NCBI GenBank assembly: GCA_030052745.1
Contig: JANBVO010000009.1
Span: forward strand, 124,001 to 188,000
DNA: 64,000 bases
From: Pleurostoma richardsiae
Taxonomy: Eukaryota; Ascomycota; Sordariomycetes; Calosphaeriales; Pleurostomataceae
Direction of reading: 5' to 3'
Shown here one piece after another: positions 1 through 12,533 of the stretch. The stretch's first letter is position 1, and each line of letters opens with the position of its first letter. The notes beneath the pieces are model-generated. The model was not told the origin of the DNA and did no database searches. It saw only the letters and a list, made by a program, of their open reading frames with translations. A program made the position numbers and the translations under genes.

Positions 1-476
1 GCATATTCCTTTTCGCTGGAATGCCTTCCGTGACGAGAGCGGCGGTCCGGGATTTCAGCACCGGCCTCACGCGCAAAGGGTCGTTCTATTCGTCTTATCT
101 CAGGTCGGACCTCGGACTTGTTTCTCATCACGAGATGCATAACCCGCACAGCTTGTTCTTTACAATCTGCACTATTTTTGCTAGTACTCGCAGTAGCATC
201 GAGATCGCGCGTGATGTGCCAGAGGTTCTTAGCCGCTACCGCACACACGTATATGCTGACGACCGACATGATCCTCGATTTCCGGGCATCAAGGCCACGG
301 CACATGCGAAGATGGGGTTAGACGAGGGAAGAGGCGGCGTCGTCGTCGTCAGGCCCGACGGGTACGTTGGCATTGTAGTCAGCTTGGCCAGCGGCGGTGG
401 CACGATGGAAGTGCTGAACCAGTACTTTGCTGGTTTCTGTACGAAACAGGTCGGCCAGAATATGGCCCAGTTGTAA
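1..476 (+). CDS. Phenol 2-monooxygenase-like FAD monooxygenase, 3' end only
   Basis: This is the last part of a gene whose start lies left of the window. The frame is open from base 3 to the stop at 474-476. The C-terminal half (PEVLSRYRTHVYADD, then GGVVVVRPDGYVG) resembles the thioredoxin-like dimerisation domain that closes phenol hydroxylase-type flavoprotein monooxygenases, where the RPDGYVG stretch is strongly conserved. The FAD and substrate domains are outside the window, so the aromatic substrate cannot be named. The stretch around residues 35-65 matches the family poorly and contains GT and AG words, so a short unrecognised intron near 90-200 is possible. The gene converges on the SUMO protease gene. 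It could be a true partial gene or a decaying copy; the good C-terminal match favours a real gene. Confidence 0.6.
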   Translation, partial: IFLFAGMPSVTRAAVRDFSTGLTRKGSFYSSYLRSDLGLVSHHEMHNPHSLFFTICTIFASTRSSIEIARDVPEVLSRYRTHVYADDRHDPRFPGIKATAHAKMGLDEGRGGVVVVRPDGYVGIVVSLASGGGTMEVLNQYFAGFCTKQVGQNMAQL

Positions 477-997
477 ATAGAGCACTTGCATACAAGCATA
501 TGGGGGGGGGATCATTCTATGCATGTTAACGCGACCTCTGGCTTCATACAGACCGCGGTGTCACAGCAAGTTCTGGGTGTGTAACATAAAGAACATGAGA
601 GCACCGCTAACTGGCGCAGCCTCCTCCCGACAGAGGTTTGGTGCGTATGTAGCCGCTGCACGCAAGCCCTGCCGACGGGGCGACTTCATAGCTTTAGACC
701 GAGTCAACGAGCATGACAGATCAAACTGGTGTATTTTCAGCTCCCATCGGCTGACACGCAGGTGCCTAACAATTGGGCGGTGCGCTACCGGTTCCAGAAG
801 TCGGACTGATACAGGCAAGCCCCGCTCCTCGGCTTGATCCAGACCATCCCATAACAGAAACGAACCACCTGAACGCCAGTGCCCGAGGAAGAATGCGTCC
901 TCTCTATCGTCCCCAAACTTCACAGAAGACATAAAATCCAACTAAGCGGTAATCTAGCAACAATGACAACCATCCACTCAGCGCTTCTCACGGCGCC
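477..997. other. Convergent intergenic region
   Basis: These 521 bases separate two convergent genes and should hold both 3' untranslated regions. I see no RNA gene, repeat or convincing coding potential; open frames here overlap on both strands without family resemblance. Confidence 0.6.
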
Positions 998-3900
998 TCA
1001 CATCCCATCGAGGTCGAACTCGCCCTTATATCCGTTATTGAGCAGTACAGCGGCAAGACGCAGCCGCTGCATCGGCATCTGAGATGGCTGGTAGGAGAGA
1101 GGGTCAAGGCTCAGTGCAACGCACATGGCATTTGTGATTGCGTGGACGCCACAGTCATGACCGTTCGTCTGTTGTGGTGATTCATGATCGACCGTCTTCC
1201 ACTCCGTCTCGACAAATTTATCACTCAGGGTCTTCTGCACCCATTTCATGGCTTTCGACGCGACCTCTGTGGAGCCTGCACCACGACGTCTGATGGAATC
1301 CATGTGAGCAACTGTCCGTTTGCTTGGACGAACGACCACCAAGGTCCAGTGATTGTGCTCGCAGATTGGAAACAGAATAGTGTCAATGTCGAGGAAGTTG
1401 TCCTTTCTGACCCCAGCACGTCTTAACGTCCGTTCCGTGATATCCGCGCCAGCTACTAGCCTTTTGGATACGAACGAATTGAAAGCCACACATTTCGGCG
1501 TGTCGGCTGCCACCTTGAGATTCTTAATCCCTGCTTTCTGGTTGATGTAGCTGGCCAGGTAAAGAAGGGCGCTGTTTACAATCTCGTCATTGAGCCACTC
1601 CGTCGGGTGCACAACGGTCTCAAAATCATGGCGATGCAATGGGCTGCCTTCAGGTGTCTTGGCGAGCTCAATATTAGGACGTGCTGCAATTGTGTTCATG
1701 ACCTTAGCTTGCCACTGAATTGTCAAAGGGGCGACGACGGGCCGTCGAGAGGGGCGCAGACCACCGGTACGGGCGAGTCTTTCTTCTTCCTCCTTCCGGT
1801 GCTCTTCCTCCTTCCGTCGATGTTCTTCCTCCGCCTTCTTAGCCACCGTCTCGCGACGTGTTCGCTCCAACAACTCTAATTGGAGCTGACGCTGACATTC
1901 TAAGTCATCGGCTTTCCCCGAGCTGATGCGCAAATCAGAAAATGAGGGCGTTAGGGCTTCGCCAATATCGGTCACACCAAAAGGGTGCTCATCGTCGTCC
2001 GGACTCCAGAACTCAGCCAAAGCATGATGAAGTGTCTTCTTCAGAGGCGTTCCGGGCGCTCCATCTTTGACATCTTGACCGCCTGAATCGACAGCAGTGA
2101 CCCGGTGATCGAAGCCGGGGACATCCTCTGGGGGAGAGGAGCTAGACTCGGATTCATCAGATACATATGCAACAACCGCGCCGCGAGAACTCAGTTGCTC
2201 CTCAAAAGAGCCCGCGTCCGTCCGGGGTGATGCCCTATTATCAGAGCTAGAGCAACCAAGAGGTGACTTGACAACCGTCTCGTTGAAACCTGTATGGAGG
2301 GAGGTAGCGGTAAAGCTTCTGGAGGGTAGGCCTTGCTCACGCTGCTCGAGAAGTAGTCTTCGAAGCATAGACGTCTTGGGTTCCGTGACACCTTCTGACG
2401 CATGCGCTTCCGCCGGCGGCTGTCGAAACTTATCGTCCTTTGGAGATTGTGTTTTATGTGACGGCGCTTTACTCGGTTGTTTATAGACAACCATGGGAGA
2501 GATGAAACCGACCCTTCGCCTAGGCTTGACCGGCGTAGTCACATTCGATGTCAAGCTGTTGTCTGAAGCTTCCTCGCCTTTGGCCGACGGCTGCAGCTGT
2601 ACGGCATCACAGGGTGTGGCATGCGCCCCTGGAGACGGCGCTGCGAACTCAACGTTACGCTGAGCCATGCTTATGGCAGACTCTATGTTCCAATCGAGTA
2701 CGCACTCTTCGTCGTCAGTTAACCCTTTGGTAGAGGAAACAGTGGCCGCAGGCATCGCCCGTCCCCCCTGTTTAGCCATGTACTTAGCAGGCGAATCCAT
2801 ATCAGGCGAATCCATATCCATCGGGGAGCCCTGACCACCTTGACACGCTGCTTCTCTAAAAGAGCTGTCCTCAGAATTTGTAGGTGAGGGCATTCGAAAT
2901 GTATTGGATGACTCGGTCTTCACTCTAGGCTCATTGCTCACCGACCCAGCAAATGCGCAGTACGACTCTGGCCGTAACCGTCTCATATCTCTCGCGCCCT
3001 GGAGGCGCTTGGGCTTCTTTAATATACCTCGAGCTGGGTGGGCTTTGTGATCTTCGTAAATCAGGGTGTTTGCTCGAAATGATGCCGGTCCAGACCCGTT
3101 CAGATGATGTTTCGTGTCCACCACCGCCTTATCCGTGCGATCTGGGCATCTATATTCCCAGAGCTCCTCAACATGGAGATTAGCCACTGGTACCTCATCA
3201 AAGAAGACCTCTCCTTCGGGGAAATCGCCAGGCATAGATTGCCGATGCTTTGAGGGCCAATTATAGAAGCTGACGGGAAGCTCCTGCTTGTGAATAGCAT
3301 CGAGGTCCACCACCACCTTAGCCATAGCCCAGGGACAAAAGTCCGAAGGAGAGAATGCGTTGTAGTGCTTCAGAATGAAGTTTAGAAAGTCGGCGCTGCG
3401 GCGAATATACATTCGCACCTCATTCCCTCGGGCGCCAAAGTTCGGAAGGCTGAATCTGTCGCCAGGGCGGGCTCCGGTCCTTTTCACTGCTTCGATGACT
3501 TGATCATCGTAGATGGAGAGTATCCTGAAGCGAGTCTCGTTACAAAGGCCTACCCAATCGTTAAGGGCCCGCATAAAATCGTCCGCCGAGTTGTTCTCGT
3601 ATTTGTATGTCATGTAATTGTGGAGCACGACGCTCAATGGAAGGTTTACCATCCGCTCTACCGTCAAGTGCTCGACATCTTCCTTGACGACGTAGTTCTT
3701 GTACAGTCGATAGTTCTGGACGCGGCCCTCAGAGATCTCGTTGGCCGAACGATCCAAGAAGTTGATGATGGTTTGAAGTTCTCCCTGACCGATATGCTGC
3801 AAAGCGTCCTCAGTCCATCTGAAGGCTGGCAGGGTACTCAAGTAGTTAAGCGGCAGCACATTCTGGCCACCTCGTTTGTTCGATCTGGGCTTGTTAGGCA

Positions 3901-4643
3901 GCCGCTTGAATCGCTTGACCGTTGGCCCCGTTGGCGTGTTCCGGCGAGCCTCAACAACGTCGTAGTGCTCCGTGACTCCTCCCTTTGGTTAGCACGTGGA
4001 AGCATTTTATAGCGTCACCGACCGTAAGACCTACCCGGGCTAAGAAGGTCTGCGGCACAACTGAACAGGGTTTGAATCCGCTCGACGATAGCCTTGGGCC
4101 GAATGGCAGCAAAGAAGGCAGACAGGCGACCGCGCAGAAATTGGGGGCCCTGGAGATGTCGAACGCATGTCAGCAAACACTTCTCAAGACGACACTGGCA
4201 AGTGGCCCACTGACAAGCTGCTCTCGATTGTCGTTGCTGGTGGCGCTGGAGATAAAATTTTGTCCAGCGGTGCCTTCAAAACCGTCCGTGCTGGGAACCT
4301 CTACTGTATAACGCAGGATTTCGTGATCAGGCAGGAAGTCGGACTCGGATTTCTGAGCAGAACGTTTTCGAGACACGCGTGCTGCCCCTTCGCGTGGAGG
4401 GACTGTCGTGCCAAGGGGAAAAGATCGGCGACGGTTTGACGAAGAAACGGCAGAATGCGGTACGGAGTGGTCAGTATTGCTATTTCCCCAGTAAGATCTG
4501 AGATCGGCCTTTCCCTGTGCCGGTGTTGTTCGGATACTTGAAGAAGCATCAGGGAGGGAACGGCGCAGGTTGGCGGACCACTCTAGGTTCAAACCCGGCG
4601 GGCAGGGTTTCGTCGTGCGGGCAGCCTTGATTATCCGAGGCAT
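998..4643 (-). CDS. ULP1: Ulp1-type SUMO protease (peptidase C48)
   Basis: Cysteine protease that matures SUMO and removes it from target proteins, usually at the nuclear envelope. Proposed exons on the minus strand are 4643-4215, 4149-4035 and 3978-998, giving 1174 aa. Introns are 65 nt (GTCAGT, branch GCTGAC) and 56 nt (GTAGGT, branch GCTAAC); all phases agree. The start is ATG at 4643 with ACC before it. The catalytic domain is at the extreme C terminus: His about 1058 in NHWTLVVV, Asp about 1075 in HMDS, Gln about 1118 and Cys about 1124 in QQTNGHDCGV. A C-terminal domain with the Cys about 50 residues from the end fits Ulp1 rather than Ulp2, whose domain is central. The first ~900 residues are low-complexity, rich in Ser and Pro, with a charged Glu/Lys/Arg helix just before the protease domain. 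A large exon-only reading would start at a GTG codon (3859), which is not a credible start. Confidence 0.88.
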
Positions 4644-7040
4644 GGTCAGTTGATTGCTCTCGCTGGAGGATGAGACAAGGAAGTGACGGACAAGCCAGGC
4701 AACGAGGTTTAAGAGAAATTGAAGAGTGCAGAAGACACGCGTAAAAGGCGTGTGACGCAGGAGACGGAAAATGAAGAGCGGTGGATATAGGGCACAGAGA
4801 AGGAAGAAGGGGACAGGATGAATAGTTTCGTGTGTATCGAGGAATGAAGAAGATGCACTTTAAAGCCCCAGTAACGCAAGCTCCAATGGTGTCGTAGAAA
4901 GTCAACGCAGTCGAGACGAACGTCGAGGCAAATACCAAAGGGCTGCAGAACCAAGGCCGGAACAGGATGGATTAGTCGAGAAGCTGCTGATGAAATGGTC
5001 TGCTCAAGTGCGAGATGGTGACTTTACTTTTAGACTGATCGGCCAGAAGGTTCTCACGAGAAGGTTGTAGCGATCAGCACGTGGGAAACAAAACCGGGGA
5101 CGGATTCGAAGGGGTCGTCGACAGGTAGGAGAAAGAGGATCGCGGCGCTCGCGAAAGATGAGCCCGGCGTGGCGTTGTTGTTTATATGATACCGCGACGC
5201 AGCACGTGGGCTTGATGTAAATGGAAATCGACCATTAGGCGACGGCAGCAGACAGTGTTGTGAAGCTCATCGATATCCTATCTAACAGTTCTAGAGTCGC
5301 GAACTGCCGATCCAAGGAAGTGCAGTAGAATTTCAGAGCCGCACTAGTCCGGTTTCAGCCCTACCTACCAGCCTTATCCAGATAGGACGTTACTACTAGC
5401 CATTCCGCTTTGAAAGATGACATTGCGGGTACCTACTAGATAAGATAGTTGTCTATTATATGTACCTAGGTAGATACCTACCATACGTGAACACGAATTA
5501 CGCCTATCAACAATAACCATTACAAGACTACGAGAGGACAAGGACAGCTCGATACCTTCCGGGTCCTATCTGCGCGTACTCTCAATGAGACTAGGTGGAT
5601 GTAATATTCTAGCGTCCTTATTTGACCATTTCGTTGTGTCTCAAGAGCGTAACTCCGTGGCATATTAGCGGTACTCTAAGTCTACACTTGCTGCGTTCGA
5701 CTCGAAGGTTTCGCGCGGATGATTTGCATAGCAAAACAACACTGTCATCTCGCCGAGAATAATCAAACTGCGTAAGGCAATCCTCCCGTTTGCCTGAGCT
5801 CGCCTATCTGCAGTCAGGTTACCTACCTCAGCGAACATAAGCATGTACCTAACCACTTATCTATCTACATTAGGTACGGCCCTAAGGTATTTACAGGTCG
5901 TGTCGGCGATGAGATCAGAATCAAGGGCATACCTACTTATCTACCTAGGTACCTTAAGCTACATAACTGGGTAGATCGCCTATCCGATATCTGTTCAGAA
6001 ACTGCCTTATCCTAGGTATTGTGAGTGTTTCTGTGCATACCCCCTTTACCGCATATATTTTGATAAACGCATGATTCATACAGTCGGTGTGTAAATTATG
6101 TGTAGACATTGCCTGGAAGATACTTCTTAGGACTTCATGTTGCCACCTCATAGGTATATGAAGTACCTAAGGTAACATGGGTTCACGAATCGCTATTGGC
6201 GGGGAGGAGACAGAACGAGACTGGGCGACCGCCGGGGCTTTGATCAGTTATTATTTGATGATGCCGGACGAGTGTCCTCGACCGGCCCCGACTATGTGGC
6301 TAACCAGTCACGAGACCTGGTTGCCTACAACGCGACGAAGTTGGCACTCTTGGCACCTAACAGTATTTACCCACCTGAGCCTAGCATAAAAATAATTACT
6401 CTACGCCCCGAGAAGGTGAGAATGGTACGTCGACGGCAAGGCGATCCGACGGAAAAATGCCGGCACCGCGGGGGTCCGAAGTTTAGCCCATTTCCTTGGC
6501 TCGATCCTTTTCTCGGCTCGACCTTACCTGTCTGGTTGAGATCGGAGTGCACCGCATTTGTCGATATTCCGCCATCATCGCCGCGTTCCACCTATCGGGG
6601 ACGAGAGGGGCTTCTCCACCCCTTGCCCTGACTTCACAGGCCTGCGGCAGGTGTCTGTCTGGCCTGCACAAAGTGGCTATATAACCTGCAAAGACGGGCT
6701 GGACAGGCTCCTAGGACACAGGTTTTATTCCTAATACCTTTCTCAGGAAGTACCCCACACCACGGCCTCTACGGCTTTTTATATCGGCTCTGCTCGCAAT
6801 CTCCAGCCTCATCGGCACCGAGCAGGAGACCACCGCAGATTATTCTTGCTCGACCGAACAATTTCGCCCCTAGAGCCTATCAGGAACTCCCTTCCTCCTC
6901 AATCCGCCTGGGCCTTCAACAAATATAGAGGGTAGCTGTCTCGTCGATTAGAGAACCTGCGCGTTGTTTCCGGTCTTGCTAGGTTTAACCTGTCCATCCC
7001 GTACCAGCATCGGGGACCAGTTGCCGCCCGTTGGGGTACC
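4644..7040. other. Intergenic region, divergent promoters
   Basis: A 2.4-kb gap between the SUMO protease and MFS starts. It should carry both 5' regions. Several palindromic words of the TACCTAGGTA type lie at about 5460-5490 and 5935-5960. A TATATAA word lies at 6678-6684, about 360 bp before the MFS start, with unknown role. The open frames here (for example 6272-6631 plus) resemble nothing I recognise and lack support. Confidence 0.5.
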
Positions 7041-8665
7041 GTGATGACTGTGCTCGCAATGTCTGCCTCCGTGCAAGTGACCGTGGCTTGCGAGCAAGGA
7101 CTGGATAATGACTATGAGGTCCCTTGTCGAGACTACCGTTTCGATGGTGAACTCCAAGAAAAGCCAGGAGCCACAGCTCCCTCCCCATCACCACCGGCTG
7201 CGGCCGATGAGGACGCGGTCTCCGACACGCCTGCTGCCACCGAGTTAGAGAGGTGGAACGGGTCTCGAGGGAATATGTATCGATTTTCCGTAACCATTTT
7301 CTGCTTTGCAATCATGGGCATGAGTGATGGCGCCACTGGGGTCAGTTGTCTCTGCCTCCTTTCCTGAGTCGATCCCCAAGCGAGACTAACGTGGAGCAGG
7401 CTCTGATACCTTATGTATGTATGCATACCATATCCTTCGTTGTACTTAGACTATTCGTGTCCCGAGTAGCTGATCACGTTTCCCAGATTGAGGACTATTA
7501 TCATATCAGTTACACCGTGCTGTCGTTGATTTTCCTGGCGCCGTTCGTCGGCTACCTGTTCGCGGCTCTCTCGAATAACCTCATTCACCATCGATTTGGC
7601 CAACGTGGCATTGCCATCATCGCCCCTCTGTGCCGCCTGATAGGTTATATTCCGCTGTCCTGCCATCCACCATTCCCTGCTCTTCCTGTGGTTTGGCTAT
7701 TCCCCGGCTTTGGAAACGGCCTCGAGGACAGCGCTTGGAATGCCTGGGTAGGGAATATGCAAGACGCGAATGAGCTGCTAGGGTTCCTTCACGGTGCTTA
7801 CGGACTTGGTGCGACGATCGGGCCTTTGATTGCTACTGCCATGGTGACCAAGGGTGAGTCTCCGCTCCCCTGGTGCACATATTACTATGTCATGGTCGGC
7901 CTCTCCGCCCTCGAGGCGTGCTTCACAACCACAGCATTTTGGAGGGCTACCGGAGCAGTTCACAGGGAAAGGCACGCAGCGACTGCAAGCGGCAAGCGGA
8001 CGACGACGAGGACAGTGCTCAGAGAACCAATCACGTGGCTCCTTGCCACCTTTCTTTTGGGGTATGTGGGCTCTGAGGTCAGTCTGGGGGGTTGGATAGT
8101 GACCTTCATGCTTCGTGTGCGTCATGCAGATCCCTTTCTGGCTGGATTGACAGTCACCTTCTTTTGGCTAGGCCTCACCGTCGGTCGTATTGCATTGGGC
8201 TTTGTCACTGGCCGCATCGGAGAGAAGCTTGCAATCTCCATCTACCTCTTGCTTTCCATAATACTCGAGCTACTCTACTGGCTAGTTCCGAGCTTTGTTG
8301 CTTCCGCGGTATTCGTCTCGCTCCTCGGCTTTTTCCTAGGACCTCTGTTTCCTGCCGCCATCGTCGCAGCCACGAAGTTGTTGCCCGCCGACTTTCACGT
8401 GTCAGCTATTGGGTTTGCGGCCGCCTTCGGTAGCGGCGGGGCTGCTGTATTCCCCTTTGTGGTTGGCGCAATCGCCCAAAGCCAAGGGGTTGAGGTACTT
8501 CAACCGATAGTGCTTGCGACCTTGATTTTCATCCTCCTGGTGTGGCTGTTCGTTCCTGGCGGCCTGCGGAGAGGCGGGCTTGAGTACGCTAGGGATCGTC
8601 ATGAGAAGCCTGGGCAGGAGCTCCAGCGCCTTTTTATGTGGGCAGCGGGCAGATCACCATCGTGA
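7041..8665 (+). CDS. Major facilitator superfamily transporter (Bsc6-like)
   Basis: Membrane transporter; the substrate is unknown. Exons are 7041-7340, 7400-7414 and 7487-8665, giving 497 aa. The first intron (59 nt) starts GTCAGT and has branch GACTAAC. The second (72 nt) starts GTATGT. The middle exon is only 15 nt and encodes ALIPY. With it the junction reads GATG-ALIPY-IEDYYHISY, which is the expected end of helix 1 in this fungal MFS group; skipping it would keep the frame but remove these residues. After a hydrophilic N-terminal tail of about 80 residues there are roughly 11-12 hydrophobic segments, with a polar central loop near residues 235-265 (GKRTTTRT). The family resemblance is to the fungal Bypass-of-stop-codon-6-like transporters. 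It ends 118 bp from the convergent TYW4 gene. Confidence 0.85.
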
Positions 8666-8783
8666 GCGCCCAGTGCGCGAGACAAGGTGCCTTTCGCTTG
8701 TGGCCAGACGCCAAAAGACCAAAAAAGTTTGGGTGGCGGCTGTCCGAGTGATTTGCAAGTCGTCGGGGCATTTGATTGCTGAG

Positions 8784-11700
8784 TTAGTCGCATGTCTTAG
8801 AGAGCAGCTCGGCGGCAAGTCTCCGAAGATAGAAATCTCTCGCCTCAGCGTGGGCATTGTTAAATGCTTTGGCTATTCTTGCGATCTCCTGTCGTCCATT
8901 TTCATACCCTGCAAGGTCACGGTTGCCGTACACATCTCGCCCTGCCGCATAGCCTGTCTCCGAGTCTCGAAAGAAAATGTTGACAGCAATGCTTGTGAGA
9001 CTCTCTGGAGCAGCAGTGTGGAGCCACAGGGACGGGATGAATAGTATGTCTCCTGGAGAAAGCGTGGCTTCATAAGGCCGCGTTTGGTGCAGACGCGGTG
9101 AGTCCATTGACCCGAACACGTCGAAGCCAGAGCTAGAAGCTCCGGGAGGGAACGGCAGATGGGTCACGTCCGAGGGCGGGAAGAGCACGAAGCGCCGTGA
9201 GCCCGTTATTTGGCAATAAACATTCGCCATGACCTAGTATAATCAGACCAGGTTGACAGCTTCCGCCTCCAGCGGCTAGGTACTTACATCGTAATGTAGC
9301 CACATATTGACTGCTCCCGATATGCGCAAAACCGAGCTGAATAGTCTGGTTGATACCACTGCCAGCTCCTGAGGAAGGACGAAGTCTGGTGCTATAGATG
9401 GGAAGTCCTCCTCCAGGACTGTCGGCCTGTCGGCTGGCTTCTCTCGAGACAATGCTCTTAGGTAGAGCCTCCCGCCGTTCTTGACTTCTTCGGCAAATTG
9501 ACCGAAAGTCTTTGTGACGTACCGAAAATTCTTTGCAGTGAAATCCATCTTCTCACTATTAGACTCGTGCACGATAACCTAATGCCGAATTATTAGTGAA
9601 GGCTACAGTTTGCTAGAGCTACCTAGCTTGTCTGTGCCTGAGAAACCAGGGTCAAGGCTCCAGCACGTCCGAGTACTGCCGCTTAGGGTCTGAGGAGTTT
9701 CGACGATTATGGCAGGATAATAACCTCTTCAGGTGTCGGTGGGTGGTTACCTTTCTATCTCCACCGATGGCCTTCAATAGGTATTCAAGGCTCCATTTCT
9801 CCACACATCCGCCTAGGTAGAGCGCCTGCATCACAACAGGTCTGGATTCCTGCAGGTATTTCGCAAAGCGCTCTTCGGAGCCCACTGTGACTCGCGGGAT
9901 GGGCCGAGGACCTTCTGGTGACTTGAGTGCCGTCGAGTCGGCGTACGTCGAGGTAGTCGTGTCTTCGCTCACGATTTCCAACGTTTGTGACAATTCCCAG
10001 CAATGGCTTTGCGGGAGTGGGCTGCTGCCTAACTGAAGGTCATCAAGCACAGTTGAATCCAACACAAAGCTGTAAATGCCCCTAGTCCAGAACGTTCCCA
10101 TTGAGAAACAGGTAGCTCCACCACCCATGATCAAGACATTGCCGCTGGTCGTAGACACAACGGACGACCCTACCAATAGAGGACGGGGTGAGTTACGCGA
10201 GATGCAGACAGAGGAGACGGCAATTTCGCAGCTGTCCGGAGATACCGAGCAAGCCAGCACCTCGGATGAATGCTGTACAACCCCCTGATGCGAAATCCCC
10301 CCGAGGACGAGGAGCAAGTTATTGTGGGGCACGCATGCCGCGCCGAACCGGACAATTCCAGGATGCACTGGCCTGGCCGTTCCTAGCAGGCCTGTGCAAA
10401 GACTGAACTGGATCGTGGGTTTCTATTTCTCGTGGATTAGCGAATGTGCCCTCGTTACGCAGGACAGATAGCAGACATACTCTGATATTTTCGACAGTTA
10501 GTAACCAGGAGAAGATACCGTTATTAAGAACACCATCATCCAGAAGTCCTCCTGCCAGTAGACCGGAAAATCTGGCAGGAGTTTGTGATACCCTCCCAGA
10601 GCATAGAAGAACGCCACCAAAAAATGGCCGTGGTCGCACGTTCCCTTCGACATGGCACGCTACCCAGCCTAGCTCGGGATGGTACAAAAGATAGCCTTCG
10701 AAGATGGCCCTCGCGTCTAGCTTGCCGCCGGCAACGAGCAGCATGGATGAGCTGGCGAGCCTCGTGGTGGAATGCCGGTAGAGAGGGACAGGCAGCTCTT
10801 GCACCCGCCGCCAGCGCCTTGTGTCTACCGTGAACAACCAGCAGTCCTTGAAAGGGGAAGAGGGAGACGACCTGCCACCTACCAGCAGGATACCATAGTG
10901 TCCTATATCTGTGATGGTGTGGCACATCCGACTTGAAGGCCCCCCTGGATCCAAACTAAACTCAGAGGAACAATCGGCAACTGTATAAATATCGCAGGAT
11001 CGCAGACGGCCCTTAGTCCCTAGGCCCATGGAATTCACAACAATATCGCTGCCGAAGGCATCCGTGATGGCCATGGGTGCCGCGAAGCGGCGAATCCCAC
11101 GTTGGCCTTCGTATGCTCTATGACGCACGTCGACTGGCACTCTTGGCACCTGTGGTTCCAGGATGGGCGGAGTCCCTGGAGGAGTGGCGGTGGCGCCGAC
11201 GCCCTTGGCCCAAAGAATGAGATAATGGCTTGCGAATAGGGCAAATTCTTCCCACTCGTCGAAGGGCTCCACGTCCTCCAGCCCACGCCTGTCCAGCGGC
11301 AAGAAGAAGAGATCGTCACTCCACGCGTCCCAGAGGGACCAGGCTTCTGCGGAGACCCAGCCACGTGCCAGGAATCGAGCTTTCTGGTCCTCCAAAGTGG
11401 GATACGTCAAGACTGATTTTAAAGGGCTGTTCAGCTTCTGGAAATGGTCCAACATGGTCATGGCAAATGGATGGCTCGGCCCATCAGGAAGTATCTGCTC
11501 AAGCAGGCAGAACTCGGCTAAAGACCGTGAGCATGTTTCTAGGGAATCGCACGCAGTGCTTGTTTGTGGAGAAAAATGATACCTTGTCCAACGTGGCTGG
11601 CCCAACTGATCAGTGCGTCTGCACCTACAGTTTCCATGTAGGTGATAGAGACTTCGGCAACGAACAGGACCCGAGTCTCGGAGACGTCTACTATGGAAGA

Positions 11701-12533
11701 TAGAGCTTTCTCCAAAGTGGAAATATCGCGAAGATCGCAGCCAATCTGGACATATTCCTCGCTGCGCAGGAGCAGCGGGAAGTCGGGCGACAAAACTAAG
11801 TTGGAAAGGCTGGAACACAACTCTGGAGTTGCCATCACAACATGGCGTTTCCGTAGCATGAGCTCAGGGAAATCGACATCTATAAATTTCGCACCTCGGG
11901 ACTGCTCGGGATATCGGGTGAAGCATTGCCACGGTAGAACATCACTGTGGATGAAGCGTCAAGAAATTGAGCAGGGAGCTGGAGCGACGGAGGTTTTGCT
12001 TACCTGCCACAGCCCAAATTGACCACGGCCCTGGGTTTCGAAGATGGCTGCTCCAGGAACGAACGTACGATGGTATCAACCACTTGCATCCGCAGATGGT
12101 AACCACGGTTGATTACTACGATATCCAGGTTAGCATGTCCTTCCCTGTAAGACCTCCCGGGGCCTCCCGCGAGGAGGCGTGGAATCAGTCGCTTCTACGT
12201 AGGCGACTAGACGTCCGAGACGGACCAAGATGGAGACCTGATCCTCTTTGGAATTTACTTACGAGGAGCGCGCCTCTGGAACTTGTTGACAAAGAAGCGG
12301 AAAAAGTGCGGTTCACCAGAGTAATAGAGGCGCTCCACACTGCGCTTAGAGACGATGCTGCTGTTATTCGTCTAGCGGTGTCAGCGTATCCATAGAGTCG
12401 TCCTCATCAAGTAGCCCCTGCGAAACGGAAGCGACGGCGAACGACTCACAGCCATCACTAGCTCGTCTCGCCAAGCTTGTGACCCCTGGGATCGGTTGGG
12501 CAAAGGCTCGCCTGGGACCTTATGGAAGGCCAT
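8784..12533 (-). CDS. PPM2: tRNA wybutosine-synthesizing protein 4 (TYW4/Ppm2)
   Basis: Carries out the last steps of wybutosine formation at position 37 of tRNA-Phe: methylation and methoxycarbonylation of the side chain. I infer eight exons: 12533-12450, 12371-12263, 12115-12004, 11944-11583, 11517-10481, 10422-9751, 9578-9288 and 9233-8784, giving 1038 aa; every phase closes. Domain order fits the family: an N-terminal leucine carboxyl methyltransferase-like domain ([19 protein letters not shown]-binding NLGCGSDVLPW), Kelch-type repeats in the middle ([19 protein letters not shown]), and a C-terminal JmjC/cupin domain with iron ligands H887 and D889 in WLHYD and H961 in WLHTAAP. Introns are 54-172 nt and start with GT (GTGAGT, GTAAGT, GTAAGC, GTATCA, GTATGT, GTAACC). 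The apparent frame change near 10400 is a 58-nt intron, not a frameshift. The gene diverges from ATG18. Confidence 0.92.

Noticed and set aside
3857-3859. Start codon of the SUMO protease at 3859
   Set aside because: The codon is GTG and the frame continues upstream through good protein sequence to a splice acceptor at 3979; the ATG at 4643 gives a full three-exon gene.
1-8665. Secondary-metabolite cluster (FAD monooxygenase plus MFS transporter)
   Set aside because: The two genes are 6.5 kb apart with a SUMO protease between and housekeeping genes around; no synthase or pathway regulator is nearby.
10319-10480. Apparent frameshift within the TYW4 Kelch region
   Set aside because: A 58-nt intron (GTATGT, branch GCTAAT, acceptor AAATAG) joins the two frames exactly and restores [12 protein letters not shown], so no frameshift is needed.
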